From contig NZ_CP011032.1 in NCBI RefSeq assembly GCF_002310815.1, positions 3,450,001 to 3,514,000 on the forward strand: a DNA stretch of 64,000 bases, in the 5' to 3' direction. The notes under the pieces were generated by a model, which saw only the letters and a program-made list of their open reading frames with translations, was not told the DNA's origin and did not search any database. Below are positions 30,843 to 40,623 of this stretch, piece after piece. This stretch comes from Pseudoalteromonas tunicata (GTDB lineage Bacteria > Pseudomonadota > Gammaproteobacteria > Enterobacterales > Alteromonadaceae). Made by a program: the position numbers and the translations under genes. Within the stretch, counting starts at the first letter, position 1, and each line of letters opens with the position of its first letter.

Positions 30843-31446
30843 TAACGCCTTGTTCAAAAAGCTCAGCCACGCGAACGCGTTTGAGTTGCTCTATTTCCTT
30901 AGAGAAATAATAAGGCTTAATTAAGTTATCAAGTTTAATGGCTTTAATAACTTGGTTTTTACGTTGATAACGATAATTGGCTAATTGAACTGCTATATGG
31001 CTGGTATCTGCTGCTATCACTTTTACAACCATAAACTGCTTTTGATAATAGCTTTCTTGGCGAAATAGGCTGTAATCAATTAAATAAAAATCATTAACTT
31101 GAGGTGTCTCAATAATCGATTTTTGCAGATTTTTATCATATTGATATTGAAAATAAAATAATAGCATGGCAGTTGCTAGAATCATTAAACCTACAAATTT
31201 TGTTGCGATCTGATACCAAGGAATAAACTTATCTACTTGGATGTTATCTTGCTGATGGCCGCATGTCGCGCATTCGTAACAACGGGTAATACGATAAGCG
31301 AAGAAAGGAATAATGCCAAAACTGACATAATCTAATCGACTAACAGCTTGCATATTCACTTTATTCTGACACTCGCATACGACTGTGCTCACTGGTGATT
31401 TGAAATATTGCTGCTGCGATGTAAAAAAGAACATATTCTCATCCAT
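30823..31446 (-). pseudogene. Zinc-ribbon membrane protein, interrupted by intron
   Basis: Residues 1-201 are native; residues 202-207 are encoded by the intron, which starts at 30842. The native part has CECQ near residue 24 and CYECATCGHQ near 55-64, a probable zinc ribbon, then one membrane helix (about 82-104) and a soluble domain. I do not recognise the family. How much of the C-terminus is lost is unknown: if the original stop lay close to the insertion point the protein could still work. Its downstream partner may have been the Sel1 gene. Confidence 0.55.
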
Positions 31447-31520
31447 TTGAATTCACTTTAACTATCATCACCTAACAATTTAAATTTAGGAACAAAAAAT
31501 ACGCAATTAACCAAAACAAA

Positions 31521-31550
31521 AAAGGCGATAGTCTTTCGAATATCGCCTTT
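31521..31550 (-). terminator. Terminator after the PLP enzyme gene
   Basis: AAAGGCGATA / TATCGCCTTT stem (10 bp, 10-nt loop). The minus strand continues TTTTTGTTTTGG. Confidence 0.75.
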
Positions 31551-31569
31551 AAGATTTAGCTACTCTTTT

Positions 31570-32805
31570 TTATTTCAACAATAAGGCAATACGCTCAAAC
31601 AATGCATCAATTTCAGCAATAGTGTTGTAATGCATACAACCAATACGAACCACTCCACCGGTATGCAAAACCCCTAGTTGCTCGCATAAACCTTGAGCAT
31701 AAAAATGACCATCCCAAACGCACATCGCTGCTTGACCTAAAAACTGTGATACTTGATTAGGAGTGTGATCCGCAAACGTTAATGCGAAAGTTGGAGTGCG
31801 CTCAGCCAATCGCTCAATATCACTAATACCAAACAAGGTAATTTGTGGAAATTCAGTTAAACGTGTTAAAAAATGATGGCTCAGTGCTATTTCATGCGCC
31901 TTGCTAATAGCAAATGCATCAGCTAACCGAATTCGACGAGGCTCGGTTTTTGGCAGCTCACTAATAGCAGCAATGTAGTCAATTGCTGCGATAACCCCTG
32001 CCAAGCCTTCAAAACTTTGCGTACCAGTTTCCCAGCGGCCAGGGATTACATCTTTAGCAGGTTCCACTTTATAAGGCGTAAACCCTTCTAAATGCTCGCG
32101 TTTACCATAAACAATACCAACATGCGGGCCAAAAAACTTATAAGCCGAACATGCTAAAAAATCACAATTTAAGGCTTGCACATCTATTAGTTCATGTGGT
32201 GCAAAATGCACAGCATCAACATAAACTAAGGCGCCAACTTTATGTGCAGCTTCAACAATACGCTTAATATCGTTAATTGAACCTGTGGTATTTGATGCAT
32301 AAGTCACAGCAACGAGTTTGGTTTTATCGCTCAGCAAACTCGTAAAATGATCGTAATCGAGGGTGCAATCCGTTTCATTAATGAGTGCGGTATTGACTTT
32401 AACGCCTTTATCTTCGGCGGCTAATTGCCATGATGACACATTAGAGAAGTGATCTGCATTCGTTACGATAATTTCATCGCCCACTTGCCAATCTCTTGAA
32501 ATTGCTCGACTAAAGCTAAAAGTTAGACTCGTCATATTCGCGCCAAATACGATTTGATCGGCACTTGGTGAATTAAGCAAATCCGCAACCGCTTGACGCG
32601 CTTGAAGCATCAAATCGACGGTTTTTTCACTTGAGAAAAATGCACCACCTAAATTTGAATTATAAAAACCCAAATAAGCATTCATTGCCTCAAGCACAGT
32701 TTGTGGCACTTGTGAGCCACCAGGACCATCAAAAAAAATAGGAGTTTGCCCATTATAATTTTGATTTAAAGCTGGAAATTGTTGACGTAAAGCCGCTACA
32801 TTCAT
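31570..32805 (-). CDS. Cysteine desulfurase-like PLP enzyme (aminotransferase class V)
   Basis: 411 residues of the fold-type I class V family, close to the VC1184-type subfamily. PLP lysine is Lys223 in CSAYKFFGPH, with Asp197 in VYVDAVH. The start FFDGPGGSQVP replaces the usual YLDNAA of NifS/IscS. The C-terminal catalytic-cysteine loop of true cysteine desulfurases is not evident, so persulfide transfer is doubtful and a lyase or aminotransferase role on another amino acid is possible. It lies 12 bp after a 2OG-Fe dioxygenase gene and is presumably co-expressed with it. Confidence 0.85.
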   Translation of the reverse strand: MNVAALRQQFPALNQNYNGQTPIFFDGPGGSQVPQTVLEAMNAYLGFYNSNLGGAFFSSEKTVDLMLQARQAVADLLNSPSADQIVFGANMTSLTFSFSRAISRDWQVGDEIIVTNADHFSNVSSWQLAAEDKGVKVNTALINETDCTLDYDHFTSLLSDKTKLVAVTYASNTTGSINDIKRIVEAAHKVGALVYVDAVHFAPHELIDVQALNCDFLACSAYKFFGPHVGIVYGKREHLEGFTPYKVEPAKDVIPGRWETGTQSFEGLAGVIAAIDYIAAISELPKTEPRRIRLADAFAISKAHEIALSHHFLTRLTEFPQITLFGISDIERLAERTPTFALTFADHTPNQVSQFLGQAAMCVWDGHFYAQGLCEQLGVLHTGGVVRIGCMHYNTIAEIDALFERIALLLK

Positions 32806-32817
32806 GATTAAAATCTC

Positions 32818-33450
32818 TTAAGCCGTAAGTACAAAACAATCTAAATAACCGACTTTTTCCGCATCGATTTTATTCATAGGTGTCGCGTTATGCCAAACAT
32901 GGCGATCGTTAATTAGTGCAAACATGCCATCTTTTATTGCCATTTTAAAACAAGGCTCTACATCGCGATTTTCATATACTAATAACTCGCCACCTTCGAT
33001 GTTTTCATGTGAAACCCCGCAAATACAAACATGGTCAAAACCATCTTGATGAATACCTTCAGGTGCTGGAGGCGTATCACTGTCAATCGCTAACATACGA
33101 AATTGATGAATTTCTATCTCAGAATCAAGGGGAATATTACTTAACTGACAAAACTCACTGACAATTTCATTCATGCCCGCAGTGGCTAGCAGCTCGTTAG
33201 AGAGATTTTCATAAACACGCTCAACATTACCTTGGAATTTGTTTATATCATCATTTTGCACAAACGCTTTTACTGGTTGTAGCGTCAACTGACCATTAAT
33301 CATTTTAACCACTGAATAACGGCGCAAACGAAATGCACCATCAGCATACGGATTAGATGGCAGGTTATTAAAAGAGGGTTTTACTTGAGCAATGATGTTT
33401 TGATTTAAAAAACGTAGCTGCAATAAATTCTGGTTGTTTAAAGCACTCAT
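32818..33450 (-). CDS. 2OG-Fe(II) dioxygenase family protein
   Basis: 210 residues from the ATG at 33448-33450, which has AGGA before it; the frame opens further upstream but without family character. It resembles the family of free amino-acid hydroxylases that includes L-isoleucine dioxygenase. The iron site is His134 and Asp136 in GIHQDGFDH and probably His187 in HVWHNATPM. The arginine that usually binds 2-oxoglutarate after the distal His is not present; Lys199 could replace it. It is paired with the downstream PLP enzyme, suggesting a hydroxylate-then-cleave pathway on an amino acid. The substrate is unknown. Confidence 0.75.
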   Translation of the reverse strand: MSALNNQNLLQLRFLNQNIIAQVKPSFNNLPSNPYADGAFRLRRYSVVKMINGQLTLQPVKAFVQNDDINKFQGNVERVYENLSNELLATAGMNEIVSEFCQLSNIPLDSEIEIHQFRMLAIDSDTPPAPEGIHQDGFDHVCICGVSHENIEGGELLVYENRDVEPCFKMAIKDGMFALINDRHVWHNATPMNKIDAEKVGYLDCFVLTA

Positions 33451-33762
33451 ATCTTTCCTACAAAAAGGCATATTTATTGGAAGAATTTTAATGCATTTAA
33501 ATGGCAGATTTCTCGTCATTAAAACCAAATAATGCAAACTGTTTACTTTTTTTATCTCATAAAAACGGTTATTTTGATTTTTTTATCTAACAATAATTGT
33601 TTTACAATTTAATAACAACCAACAAAGGTCAGACCAGTAAGTTTTAAATCAAGACAAATTTATCTCTAACTATCGTTTATCTGCACCGATTTATCGCACA
33701 ATAGTGCCGCAACTACTTAAAAATGATTATAGTGAACCCACTTCAAATTATCGGATAACCCC

Positions 33763-36219
33763 ATGCTGAAAAAACTACTCACCTCAGCCTGCTTAATTGC
33801 GCTGAGTACGCAATTACATGCTCTTGAATTAGATAAAAAGAACATCAATTATATCGGACCAATTGCCGAGCACAGCCAACTAAAACCTTACGAAACCAGT
33901 CAACAAGCTGCAATATTGGCCAACCTAGCAACAGAGCTTACTAAAAACAGCACCAACATCAGTATTTTTGGTAACGAATTAACTTGGCAATCACTTGCTA
34001 GTGTTAAGCAGCTGACAGTACCTGGGATCCAAGCGCTCAAGTTTAGCGTTGCCGTTGAGCGCTTCACTCAAGGTAAAATGACCTTTGCAGGCATTGATAA
34101 AGGCACGTTATTTATTAATGGCGAGCCAAAAACACTCAGCGATAAGTCGATTGAGCTTTCCTTGCCAACCGGTGAATACCATTTACTTTTACTTGCAGAG
34201 CAAGTGGTTGATTGGAACAAAGTTACATTAGATTTTACAGGTAAAGCTGAGCACGATAAGGTCTCTCTTATTACAGAAAGTAATCAACTCTCAGCCAAGC
34301 AACTTTTTGATGCAACAACAATAAGCAACTTAAGCCTTGCTCCTGATGCGCAAGCTATGGTGATTACATCAATCCATTATGATGATAAAAATGGTGATAA
34401 AGCGGTTAAAACCACGCAGTTACGAGATGCGAAATATCAAGTACGTTATAGCTGGGATAATGGCGAAGCGTCTGGATTCACTTGGAGTCCAGATAATCAA
34501 AGCCTCATTTATGTTATCAACGGGCAACTACGCAGTCTTGATCGTAAAACCTTAGCGAGCAAGGTAATTACCGACAAATTAGACGGCGCAAGCAACTTTG
34601 CGTTTTTTGACCCACAAACCTTGATATTCTCGTGGTATAAAAGTGCACCTTCAAATAACGGCCTTACAAAACATTATCAAGGTTTAGAAGATCGCTGGTC
34701 GTATGCCCGTAATAGCAATCAAGTTTATTTACTCGATATTACTTCTGGTTTAATCCGACAAATAAGCAGTCAATCTCATAGCCATAGCTTGGAAGATTTT
34801 AATGCCGAGCGTAATACCGTCTTGTTAAGTCGTAATCCTATCGATTACCAAGCCCCACCACACATGCTAACGCAACTGGTTGAGGTAAACCTGGCCGACA
34901 ATAGTGAAACACTCATTGGCCAATACCGTACTTTTAACCAAGCTCGTTATCATAAAAATGGTTTATTTATTAGTGCAGGTCCGGATTTTAGTCAAGGCGC
35001 TGGGCGTGCTATCGATGCCAGCTTATTAGCCAATAATTACGATGGTCAACTTTATAACGTCAGCTTCGATGGAAAAAAAGTCACTGCGCTATCAAAAGAA
35101 TTTGATCCTGCTATCGAGAGCTTTAGCGTCCTTAATAACAAAGATGCTATTGTTTCGGTTACAGAAAAAGATACTAAACAGTTGTATTTATTTGACAGTA
35201 AAAAAAGCCAATTCAAAAAAGTTAATACTGACCTTGATGTCGTTGAGCGATTTGCAATCAGTAAAGATAAAAATCCGCAATTACTAGTAACGGGCAGCAA
35301 TGCATCTTCAGCACAACGTTTGCAATACATTAATTTAAAAAAGAATAATGCAAAAACCTTATGGGATTCTCACGCTGAGTTTTACGCAAACTCTCACATC
35401 GCTAAACTTGAAGAGTTCAACTTTACTAATCAAGATGGCGTTGAAATTAGTGGTCGAGTGTATGTACCGCATGACCTTGATCAAAATAAAAAATATCCCG
35501 CATTAGTTTACTACTATGGCGGCACCTCACCAGTTACTCGTGGTTTCACTGGTCGTTATCCATTTAATTTATGGGCAGCAAATGGTTATGTCGTTTATGT
35601 TTTACAACCTACTGGAACAACAGGATTTGGCCAAGACTTTTCAGCTAAGCACGTAAATGCGTGGGGCGAATTTACGGCCAATGACATTATGCAAGGCACA
35701 CAGGCATTCTTAAAATCGTATCCTTATGTCGATGCTAAAAAAGTAGGTAACTTAGGCGCTTCTTACGGTGGTTTTATGACCATGTTACTTGCCACAAAAA
35801 CAGATATGTTTAGCGCTTCAATTGCCCATGCTGGTATTTCAAACATTACATCATACTGGGGCCAAGGTTGGTGGGGTTACTTATACTCTGGCGAGGCATC
35901 TAAAAACAGCTTCCCTTGGAACAATGCTGAACTTTACAGCCAGCGCAGCCCAGTGTTTCATGCCGATAAGGTAACAACGCCTCTTTTACTCATCCACGGC
36001 GATGCCGATACGAATGTACCAAAAGGTGAGAGCCATAACATGTACACCGCGCTTAAATTACTCAATAAGGATGTCGAGTTAGTTGAATACAAAGGTGCTG
36101 ACCATCAAATAATTACTCGCGAGCAACGTTTTCACTGGTGGAATACCATGCTGGCTTATTTTGATGCCAAACTTAAAGACCAACCACAATGGTGGGACTC
36201 ACTTTACCCAAAACAGTAA
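33763..36219 (+). CDS. Secreted S9 family peptidase (DPP IV/acylaminoacyl type)
   Basis: Serine peptidase of 818 residues. Signal peptide MLKKLLTSACLIALSTQLHA, then a WD-like beta-propeller region (about 190-520; LSPDG-like strands such as FTWSPDNQSLIYV), then the alpha/beta-hydrolase domain. The catalytic triad is visible as Ser667 in GASYGGF, Asp749 in HGDADTNV and His781 in GADHQI. It probably cleaves dipeptides or acyl-aminoacyl peptides in the periplasm or outside, in line with a protein-degrading marine heterotroph. Monocistronic by context. Confidence 0.9.
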   Translation: MLKKLLTSACLIALSTQLHALELDKKNINYIGPIAEHSQLKPYETSQQAAILANLATELTKNSTNISIFGNELTWQSLASVKQLTVPGIQALKFSVAVERFTQGKMTFAGIDKGTLFINGEPKTLSDKSIELSLPTGEYHLLLLAEQVVDWNKVTLDFTGKAEHDKVSLITESNQLSAKQLFDATTISNLSLAPDAQAMVITSIHYDDKNGDKAVKTTQLRDAKYQVRYSWDNGEASGFTWSPDNQSLIYVINGQLRSLDRKTLASKVITDKLDGASNFAFFDPQTLIFSWYKSAPSNNGLTKHYQGLEDRWSYARNSNQVYLLDITSGLIRQISSQSHSHSLEDFNAERNTVLLSRNPIDYQAPPHMLTQLVEVNLADNSETLIGQYRTFNQARYHKNGLFISAGPDFSQGAGRAIDASLLANNYDGQLYNVSFDGKKVTALSKEFDPAIESFSVLNNKDAIVSVTEKDTKQLYLFDSKKSQFKKVNTDLDVVERFAISKDKNPQLLVTGSNASSAQRLQYINLKKNNAKTLWDSHAEFYANSHIAKLEEFNFTNQDGVEISGRVYVPHDLDQNKKYPALVYYYGGTSPVTRGFTGRYPFNLWAANGYVVYVLQPTGTTGFGQDFSAKHVNAWGEFTANDIMQGTQAFLKSYPYVDAKKVGNLGASYGGFMTMLLATKTDMFSASIAHAGISNITSYWGQGWWGYLYSGEASKNSFPWNNAELYSQRSPVFHADKVTTPLLLIHGDADTNVPKGESHNMYTALKLLNKDVELVEYKGADHQIITREQRFHWWNTMLAYFDAKLKDQPQWWDSLYPKQ

Positions 36220-36406
36220 GTCAAATAGCAGTTCGTAAATGGGCTAACCGATTGTGTTAGTCCATTTTTAGGCATTTGGTTCGTATAATGGACTTTTAAG
36301 TCTATAATTGTTTACATTTACATACAAAATTACTATCGCCTTGTTTTTATGAACAAGTTAGATTGATGGTATAATTTTATTTCCCCAATATTTGTGATAA
36401 ATAATA

Positions 36407-37111
36407 ATGACAGTTAGAGTTTTATTGGTCGAAGATGACGAGTTACTAGTTAAGCGCATAGAAAGCCATTTTAATGGTAGCGGCTTCAACTTTGTAATTG
36501 ATACGACAGGAACTCAAGCCCTAGAAATAGTACAAACCCGCCAGTTCGATCCCCTACAAGCGATTCAATTAGCCATTGTTGATATTGTTTTACCAGGTAA
36601 AGATGGTCTATTGCTCGCCAAAGAGCTTAATGCTTTTACTAATATTGGTGTCATTATGCTCTCAAGCCGCGATTCGCAATCAGACCGCATCGCAGGATTA
36701 GCGCAAGGTGCAGATGACTATATTTGTAAACCGGTTGATTTGTTAGAACTAGAGCTTCGGATGCGTGCATTGTGTAAACGTATAGTAGTTGAAAATGATG
36801 ATTCAGAAGACTATATCGAATACGCTGATATTAAAGTTCACCCAGAGCATCGCACTTTAATTTGTGGTAATGGCGAAGAAATGCGCCTCACTGAAGCAGA
36901 GCATAAAGTACTTATTTGCTTGATTTCAAATGCTGGAAAAGCAACTTCTCGCGAAAAGCTGTCTGAAGAAATTGGTCAAACCGATTGGAGCCCAGCTGAC
37001 AGAACCGTAGATGTGCTAATAGGTCGTTTACGAAAGAAACTTGGCGATGAGAAGGATCAAAAACGAATTGTGACGGTGCGAGGTAAAGGGTATATGATTT
37101 CATTGGGTTAA
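36407..37111 (+). CDS. OmpR/PhoB-type response regulator (orphan)
   Basis: 234 residues: receiver domain (1-120) with acidic pocket Glu9-Asp10-Asp11, phosphoacceptor Asp59 in IVDIVLPGKDG, Ser86/87 and Lys108 in CKP, all intact, followed by a winged-helix DNA-binding domain ending VRGKGYMI. No sensor kinase gene is adjacent, so its partner lies elsewhere. It is 187 bp downstream of the S9 peptidase gene and has its own gap for a promoter. Targets are unknown. Confidence 0.9.
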   Translation: MTVRVLLVEDDELLVKRIESHFNGSGFNFVIDTTGTQALEIVQTRQFDPLQAIQLAIVDIVLPGKDGLLLAKELNAFTNIGVIMLSSRDSQSDRIAGLAQGADDYICKPVDLLELELRMRALCKRIVVENDDSEDYIEYADIKVHPEHRTLICGNGEEMRLTEAEHKVLICLISNAGKATSREKLSEEIGQTDWSPADRTVDVLIGRLRKKLGDEKDQKRIVTVRGKGYMISLG

Positions 37112-37140
37112 TGAAATCATATAGTTAAATAAAGTAACCA

Positions 37141-38853
37141 CTACCATGGCGCTATTTCAGAGTTCTCATAAGCCATCAAACGCTGCTCGAATGGCGCCAT
37201 AAAATAGTCCTTACTCCATGCTTGTTTAACCGCTTGTTTTTGCAAAGAAACAGCATCTTCAAATTGACCTAATTTTGCATACGCAGCAGCCATAAATTCT
37301 AACATCCAAGGATCATCAATTTCATCAATAACCTCTTTCCCGAGCGCTATTGCTTGCTCTAATTCACTACGCATATTTGATGTGCGTGCGTATAGACCTG
37401 CCAGCTCTCGTTTAGCGATTAAACTTCCCTTACCTGATGCTTGCTGCAACCAATTCTCAACAAGCTGTTGCTCATCTGTTGTCAGCTCATCATTTTGCAA
37501 AATACATTTTGCTGCTTGTACTTGCGCAGGTAAAAATTCGTTCTTTGCAGCAACAGAAAGAAGTGGCAAATTACAGTTAGCCCCTAATAAAAATAAGCTT
37601 TCGGCGTGCCCTCCTTTTGCAGCTTCTTTACGCCAATAATCGGCTAACTGCTCTTTTGGTTTATTAACCACAGCCTTAATGCTGACATTGCTACGCGTTA
37701 AATAATTTGAAAAACGGGTATTTTTCGGTTCATTATTATAAAAAAACTCAACCAGATAAGGGCCTTGTTCAGCTTTTACCTTTTGTGGTTCTAAATAGGT
37801 TAATTGCCATTTTTCTAAAGTAGCGAGTGCATTATCAATTAGTTGCTGTGGAACAACATGGCTATAGAATGGCTTTTTCTTGCTCACTTTACCTTGAGGA
37901 TCAACCCAAACCAAATAACTGAAATTATGAAAATTCCCCTCTATATCTTGATCATAACTGAAACTTGGTTGCATTTCGTCTTTAAAGAAAATTCGAATTG
38001 GTAACTCTTGTGCAGCAACAACTTGTTCAGGCGCCAACTCAACCACATATTCGACAACATCACCCATTAAAGTGAGCATACTGGCTAGCTCGGCTTGTGC
38101 ATTAATATCACCGGCTTTTGCTTGGCCTAACAATTGTTTTTGTTTGCTGACAATATTAGCTTTCGTTTCAGGCGACATGCTGTCACTGCGAAATACACCA
38201 CTAAACTGAGCATTAGTAAAAGTGCGCAAAGTACCGGATACTTTTAAAATTTGATAGCGAGAATTTTCTAATTTTTCTTTAATGCTTTGCCCAAATGCGG
38301 CATCAGGATAGGACTGCAGTAAGACTAAATCTCTTGGGACACCATTGCGATCAATATCGAATAAATACGAGGCAAAGCCTGGAATACCATCTCGCGTAAA
38401 CCCAGACGGATATTCAGCATCAGGATTAATAGTCCGTTTTGGGGTTGGGTTAACACTTCGAGCATAAACAAATTTATTTTCTAAGTTATCAGTGCCTTTT
38501 GCGCCATAGAGCTTAATTAATGCTTGGGCTCTTTTTTCTGCTTCAAGTAATTGCGTTTCTGACAGTCTTTTCTCAACCGACAAACGTGCCTGTTTAGCCA
38601 TCATAAAACCATTATCGAGTGCTAAAGTTAAGTAGCTATAAGCCATGATAGGATCTACCTTTACTCCTTGACCTCGAAGATATTGCACACCAATATTAAA
38701 TTGGCTTTTTGCATGACCCAAATGAGCGGTATCTAAAAAAAGATTAAACGCTTGTTGATAATTTTGATTAAGATAGAGATCCATTGCTTTATTCGCATCT
38801 GCTACCGCTGGCACACTCAATAGTGAACCGAGTAAAAGCGCTAACCTTTTCAT
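37141..38853 (-). CDS. Periplasmic Sel1-repeat protein with TonB-C-like segments
   Basis: 570 residues from the ATG at 38851-38853, preceded by AAGGAG; the longer frame upstream has no signal peptide. A signal peptide ends near PAVADA. Sel1/TPR-like repeats follow (AHLGHAKSQFNIGVQYLRGQ), then two regions resembling the TonB C-terminal fold (YPSGFTRDGIPGFASYLFDI... and VEFFYNNEP...), then more helical repeats (GSLIAKRELAGLYAR). Such energy-transducer-like proteins are common in Alteromonadales and have no established role. Monocistronic. Confidence 0.65.
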   Translation of the reverse strand: MKRLALLLGSLLSVPAVADANKAMDLYLNQNYQQAFNLFLDTAHLGHAKSQFNIGVQYLRGQGVKVDPIMAYSYLTLALDNGFMMAKQARLSVEKRLSETQLLEAEKRAQALIKLYGAKGTDNLENKFVYARSVNPTPKRTINPDAEYPSGFTRDGIPGFASYLFDIDRNGVPRDLVLLQSYPDAAFGQSIKEKLENSRYQILKVSGTLRTFTNAQFSGVFRSDSMSPETKANIVSKQKQLLGQAKAGDINAQAELASMLTLMGDVVEYVVELAPEQVVAAQELPIRIFFKDEMQPSFSYDQDIEGNFHNFSYLVWVDPQGKVSKKKPFYSHVVPQQLIDNALATLEKWQLTYLEPQKVKAEQGPYLVEFFYNNEPKNTRFSNYLTRSNVSIKAVVNKPKEQLADYWRKEAAKGGHAESLFLLGANCNLPLLSVAAKNEFLPAQVQAAKCILQNDELTTDEQQLVENWLQQASGKGSLIAKRELAGLYARTSNMRSELEQAIALGKEVIDEIDDPWMLEFMAAAYAKLGQFEDAVSLQKQAVKQAWSKDYFMAPFEQRLMAYENSEIAPW

Positions 38854-38937
38854 ATCTTTCTCCTTATAAATATCAACAAACAGCATGTTAACAGTTGGTA
38901 AATTCAGGTGCAAACCACTAAGTGCAGAAAGTCATAA

Positions 38938-40455
38938 TTAATACTGAGATAACTGGTTTAACAACCTTTCTAAAGCACGATAACCAATTGCTTCTTTTAA
39001 ATGAGCTAATCGGATTTGAGGCTCTGCAGCTAAATCGGCAATGGTACGAGCAACTTTGATAATTCGATGATATGAACGAGGTGATAACCCTAGCTTTTCG
39101 CTCACTTGAGCTAAAAATTGTAATTCCTGCTCAGCTAAAAAACAATGTCTAGCGATTTCCTTATTACTCAATAGCCCATTAGCTTTTCCTTGGCGGTTTA
39201 TTTGTATTTCATAGGCTGCAATAACTCGCCCTTTAACTTGCGCGCTAGACTCTGCATGTTCAACACTTTGAAGTTGTGCCGCCGGTAACCTCGGTAATTC
39301 AACCTGTAAATCGATTCGATCTAAAAACGGGCCAGATATTTTACTTAGATACTTTAATACTTGGTCAGGAGTTGAACGCTTATCGGTGTGACAACCTGTT
39401 GGACTGGGATTAAGTGCCGCAATAAGCTGAAAATTAGCAGGAAACTCAGCTTGACGAGCTGCTCGAGAGATCACCACTTTACCTGTTTCCATCGGCTCTC
39501 GCAGACTATCAAGTACCTTACGCTCAAATTCCGGCAGCTCATCTAAAAACAAAATCCCATTATGTGCCAAGCTAATTTCACCTGGCCGAGGATTCGATGA
39601 ACCACCCACCAGCGCTACCGCTGAACACGTATGATGAGGATTTCGGTAAGGTCGCTTGCGCCAATTTGCTAATTCAATTTGCTGGCCAGTAATGGAATAA
39701 ACTGCTGCGGTTTCAAGTGCTTCAGTGGTACTCATCTGCGGCATTATACCTGTCATACGCTGTGCCAACATCGACTTGCCGGTTCCTGGTGGTCCTAAAA
39801 ACAATAAATTATGTTGACCAGCAGCGGCAATTTCTAACGCGCGTTTGCCTTGCTGCTGTCCTTTGACCTCATTAAGGTCAAGTATCGATTCAATCTCATT
39901 GTGAGGATCATTAGCCTGATAACCTTGATTAAAGGCAAGTGGAATTTGGCCACTTAAATCAAGCCAAACTTGCTGCAAACTCGTGCAAGATTTACGATTT
40001 GAACCTTCAATTAAACTGGCAAGTGGATCATTTTCACTTGGTAAGACACAACAACGATGTGCCGCAGTGGCAGCCATAACGCTTGGAATAATAGCCGATA
40101 CAGTGCGGATTTCACCGCTGAGTGCGAGCTCACCATAAAACTCATAATGACCAATATCAGCACAAGTGAGTTGCTCAGACGCAATCAAAATACCAATGGC
40201 AATCGCTAAATCAAATCGCCCACCTTCTTTAGGTAAATCGGCAGGAGCAAGATTGACTGTAATTCGTTGATCTGGAAATGCAAATTGAGAATTAATTAGA
40301 GCGCTTCGTACCCTATCTTTCGCTTCTTTAACCGATGTTTCAGGTAAGCCAACGATATTAAATGAAGGTAAGCCATTTCCTAAATGAACCTCAACAATTA
40401 CTTGCGGAGCTTGAATGCCAACTTGGGCACGAGAATAAATACGAGCTAAAGACAT
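38938..40455 (-). CDS. comM: ComM/YifB family Mg-chelatase-like ATPase
   Basis: Hexameric helicase promoting branch migration during natural transformation. 505 residues: an N-terminal ChlI/Lon-S5-like domain (MSLARIYSRAQVGIQA, GLPETSVKEAKDRVR), AAA core with Walker A GPPGTGKS (221-228) and Walker B ILFLDELPEF (301-310), and a C-terminal Mg-chelatase domain (LSPRSYHRIIKVARTIADL). With the type IV pilus genes in the same window this is compatible with competence, though no other com genes are present here. Confidence 0.93.
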   Translation of the reverse strand: MSLARIYSRAQVGIQAPQVIVEVHLGNGLPSFNIVGLPETSVKEAKDRVRSALINSQFAFPDQRITVNLAPADLPKEGGRFDLAIAIGILIASEQLTCADIGHYEFYGELALSGEIRTVSAIIPSVMAATAAHRCCVLPSENDPLASLIEGSNRKSCTSLQQVWLDLSGQIPLAFNQGYQANDPHNEIESILDLNEVKGQQQGKRALEIAAAGQHNLLFLGPPGTGKSMLAQRMTGIMPQMSTTEALETAAVYSITGQQIELANWRKRPYRNPHHTCSAVALVGGSSNPRPGEISLAHNGILFLDELPEFERKVLDSLREPMETGKVVISRAARQAEFPANFQLIAALNPSPTGCHTDKRSTPDQVLKYLSKISGPFLDRIDLQVELPRLPAAQLQSVEHAESSAQVKGRVIAAYEIQINRQGKANGLLSNKEIARHCFLAEQELQFLAQVSEKLGLSPRSYHRIIKVARTIADLAAEPQIRLAHLKEAIGYRALERLLNQLSQY

Positions 40456-40567
40456 TCCATGTCCTTTAGTTTAAATAGATTTTTACAGTTTAGTTTGGTT
40501 ATTACAAAACATCTAAGCACCAGCACTATTTTATCTAAGCTAAGCACAGGAAATTTCCAGCGCTAAC

Positions 40568-40605
40568 AAAGTGGCATCCTCACTAAATATTAAGGATGCC
40601 ACTTT
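40568..40605 (-). terminator. Long hairpin after the small outer-membrane protein gene
   Basis: 13-bp perfect stem AAAGTGGCATCCT (40568-40580) / AGGATGCCACTTT (40593-40605) with a 12-nt loop, 19 bp after the stop at 40624. The T-run is poor on the minus strand (TTTGTTAG), so termination there may be moderate. Confidence 0.55.
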
Positions 40606-40623
40606 TATTGAACATCATGTCTG

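Noticed and set aside
30540..30910. Two plus-strand frames of 63 and 104 codons
   Set aside because: They are antisense to the group II intron ribozyme. Such frames recur wherever the intron occurs and are not genes.
31570..32805. Naming this gene iscS or sufS
   Set aside because: The N-terminal signature and the absence of a recognisable C-terminal catalytic-cysteine loop fit a desulfurase-like subfamily instead, and no isc or suf genes are nearby.
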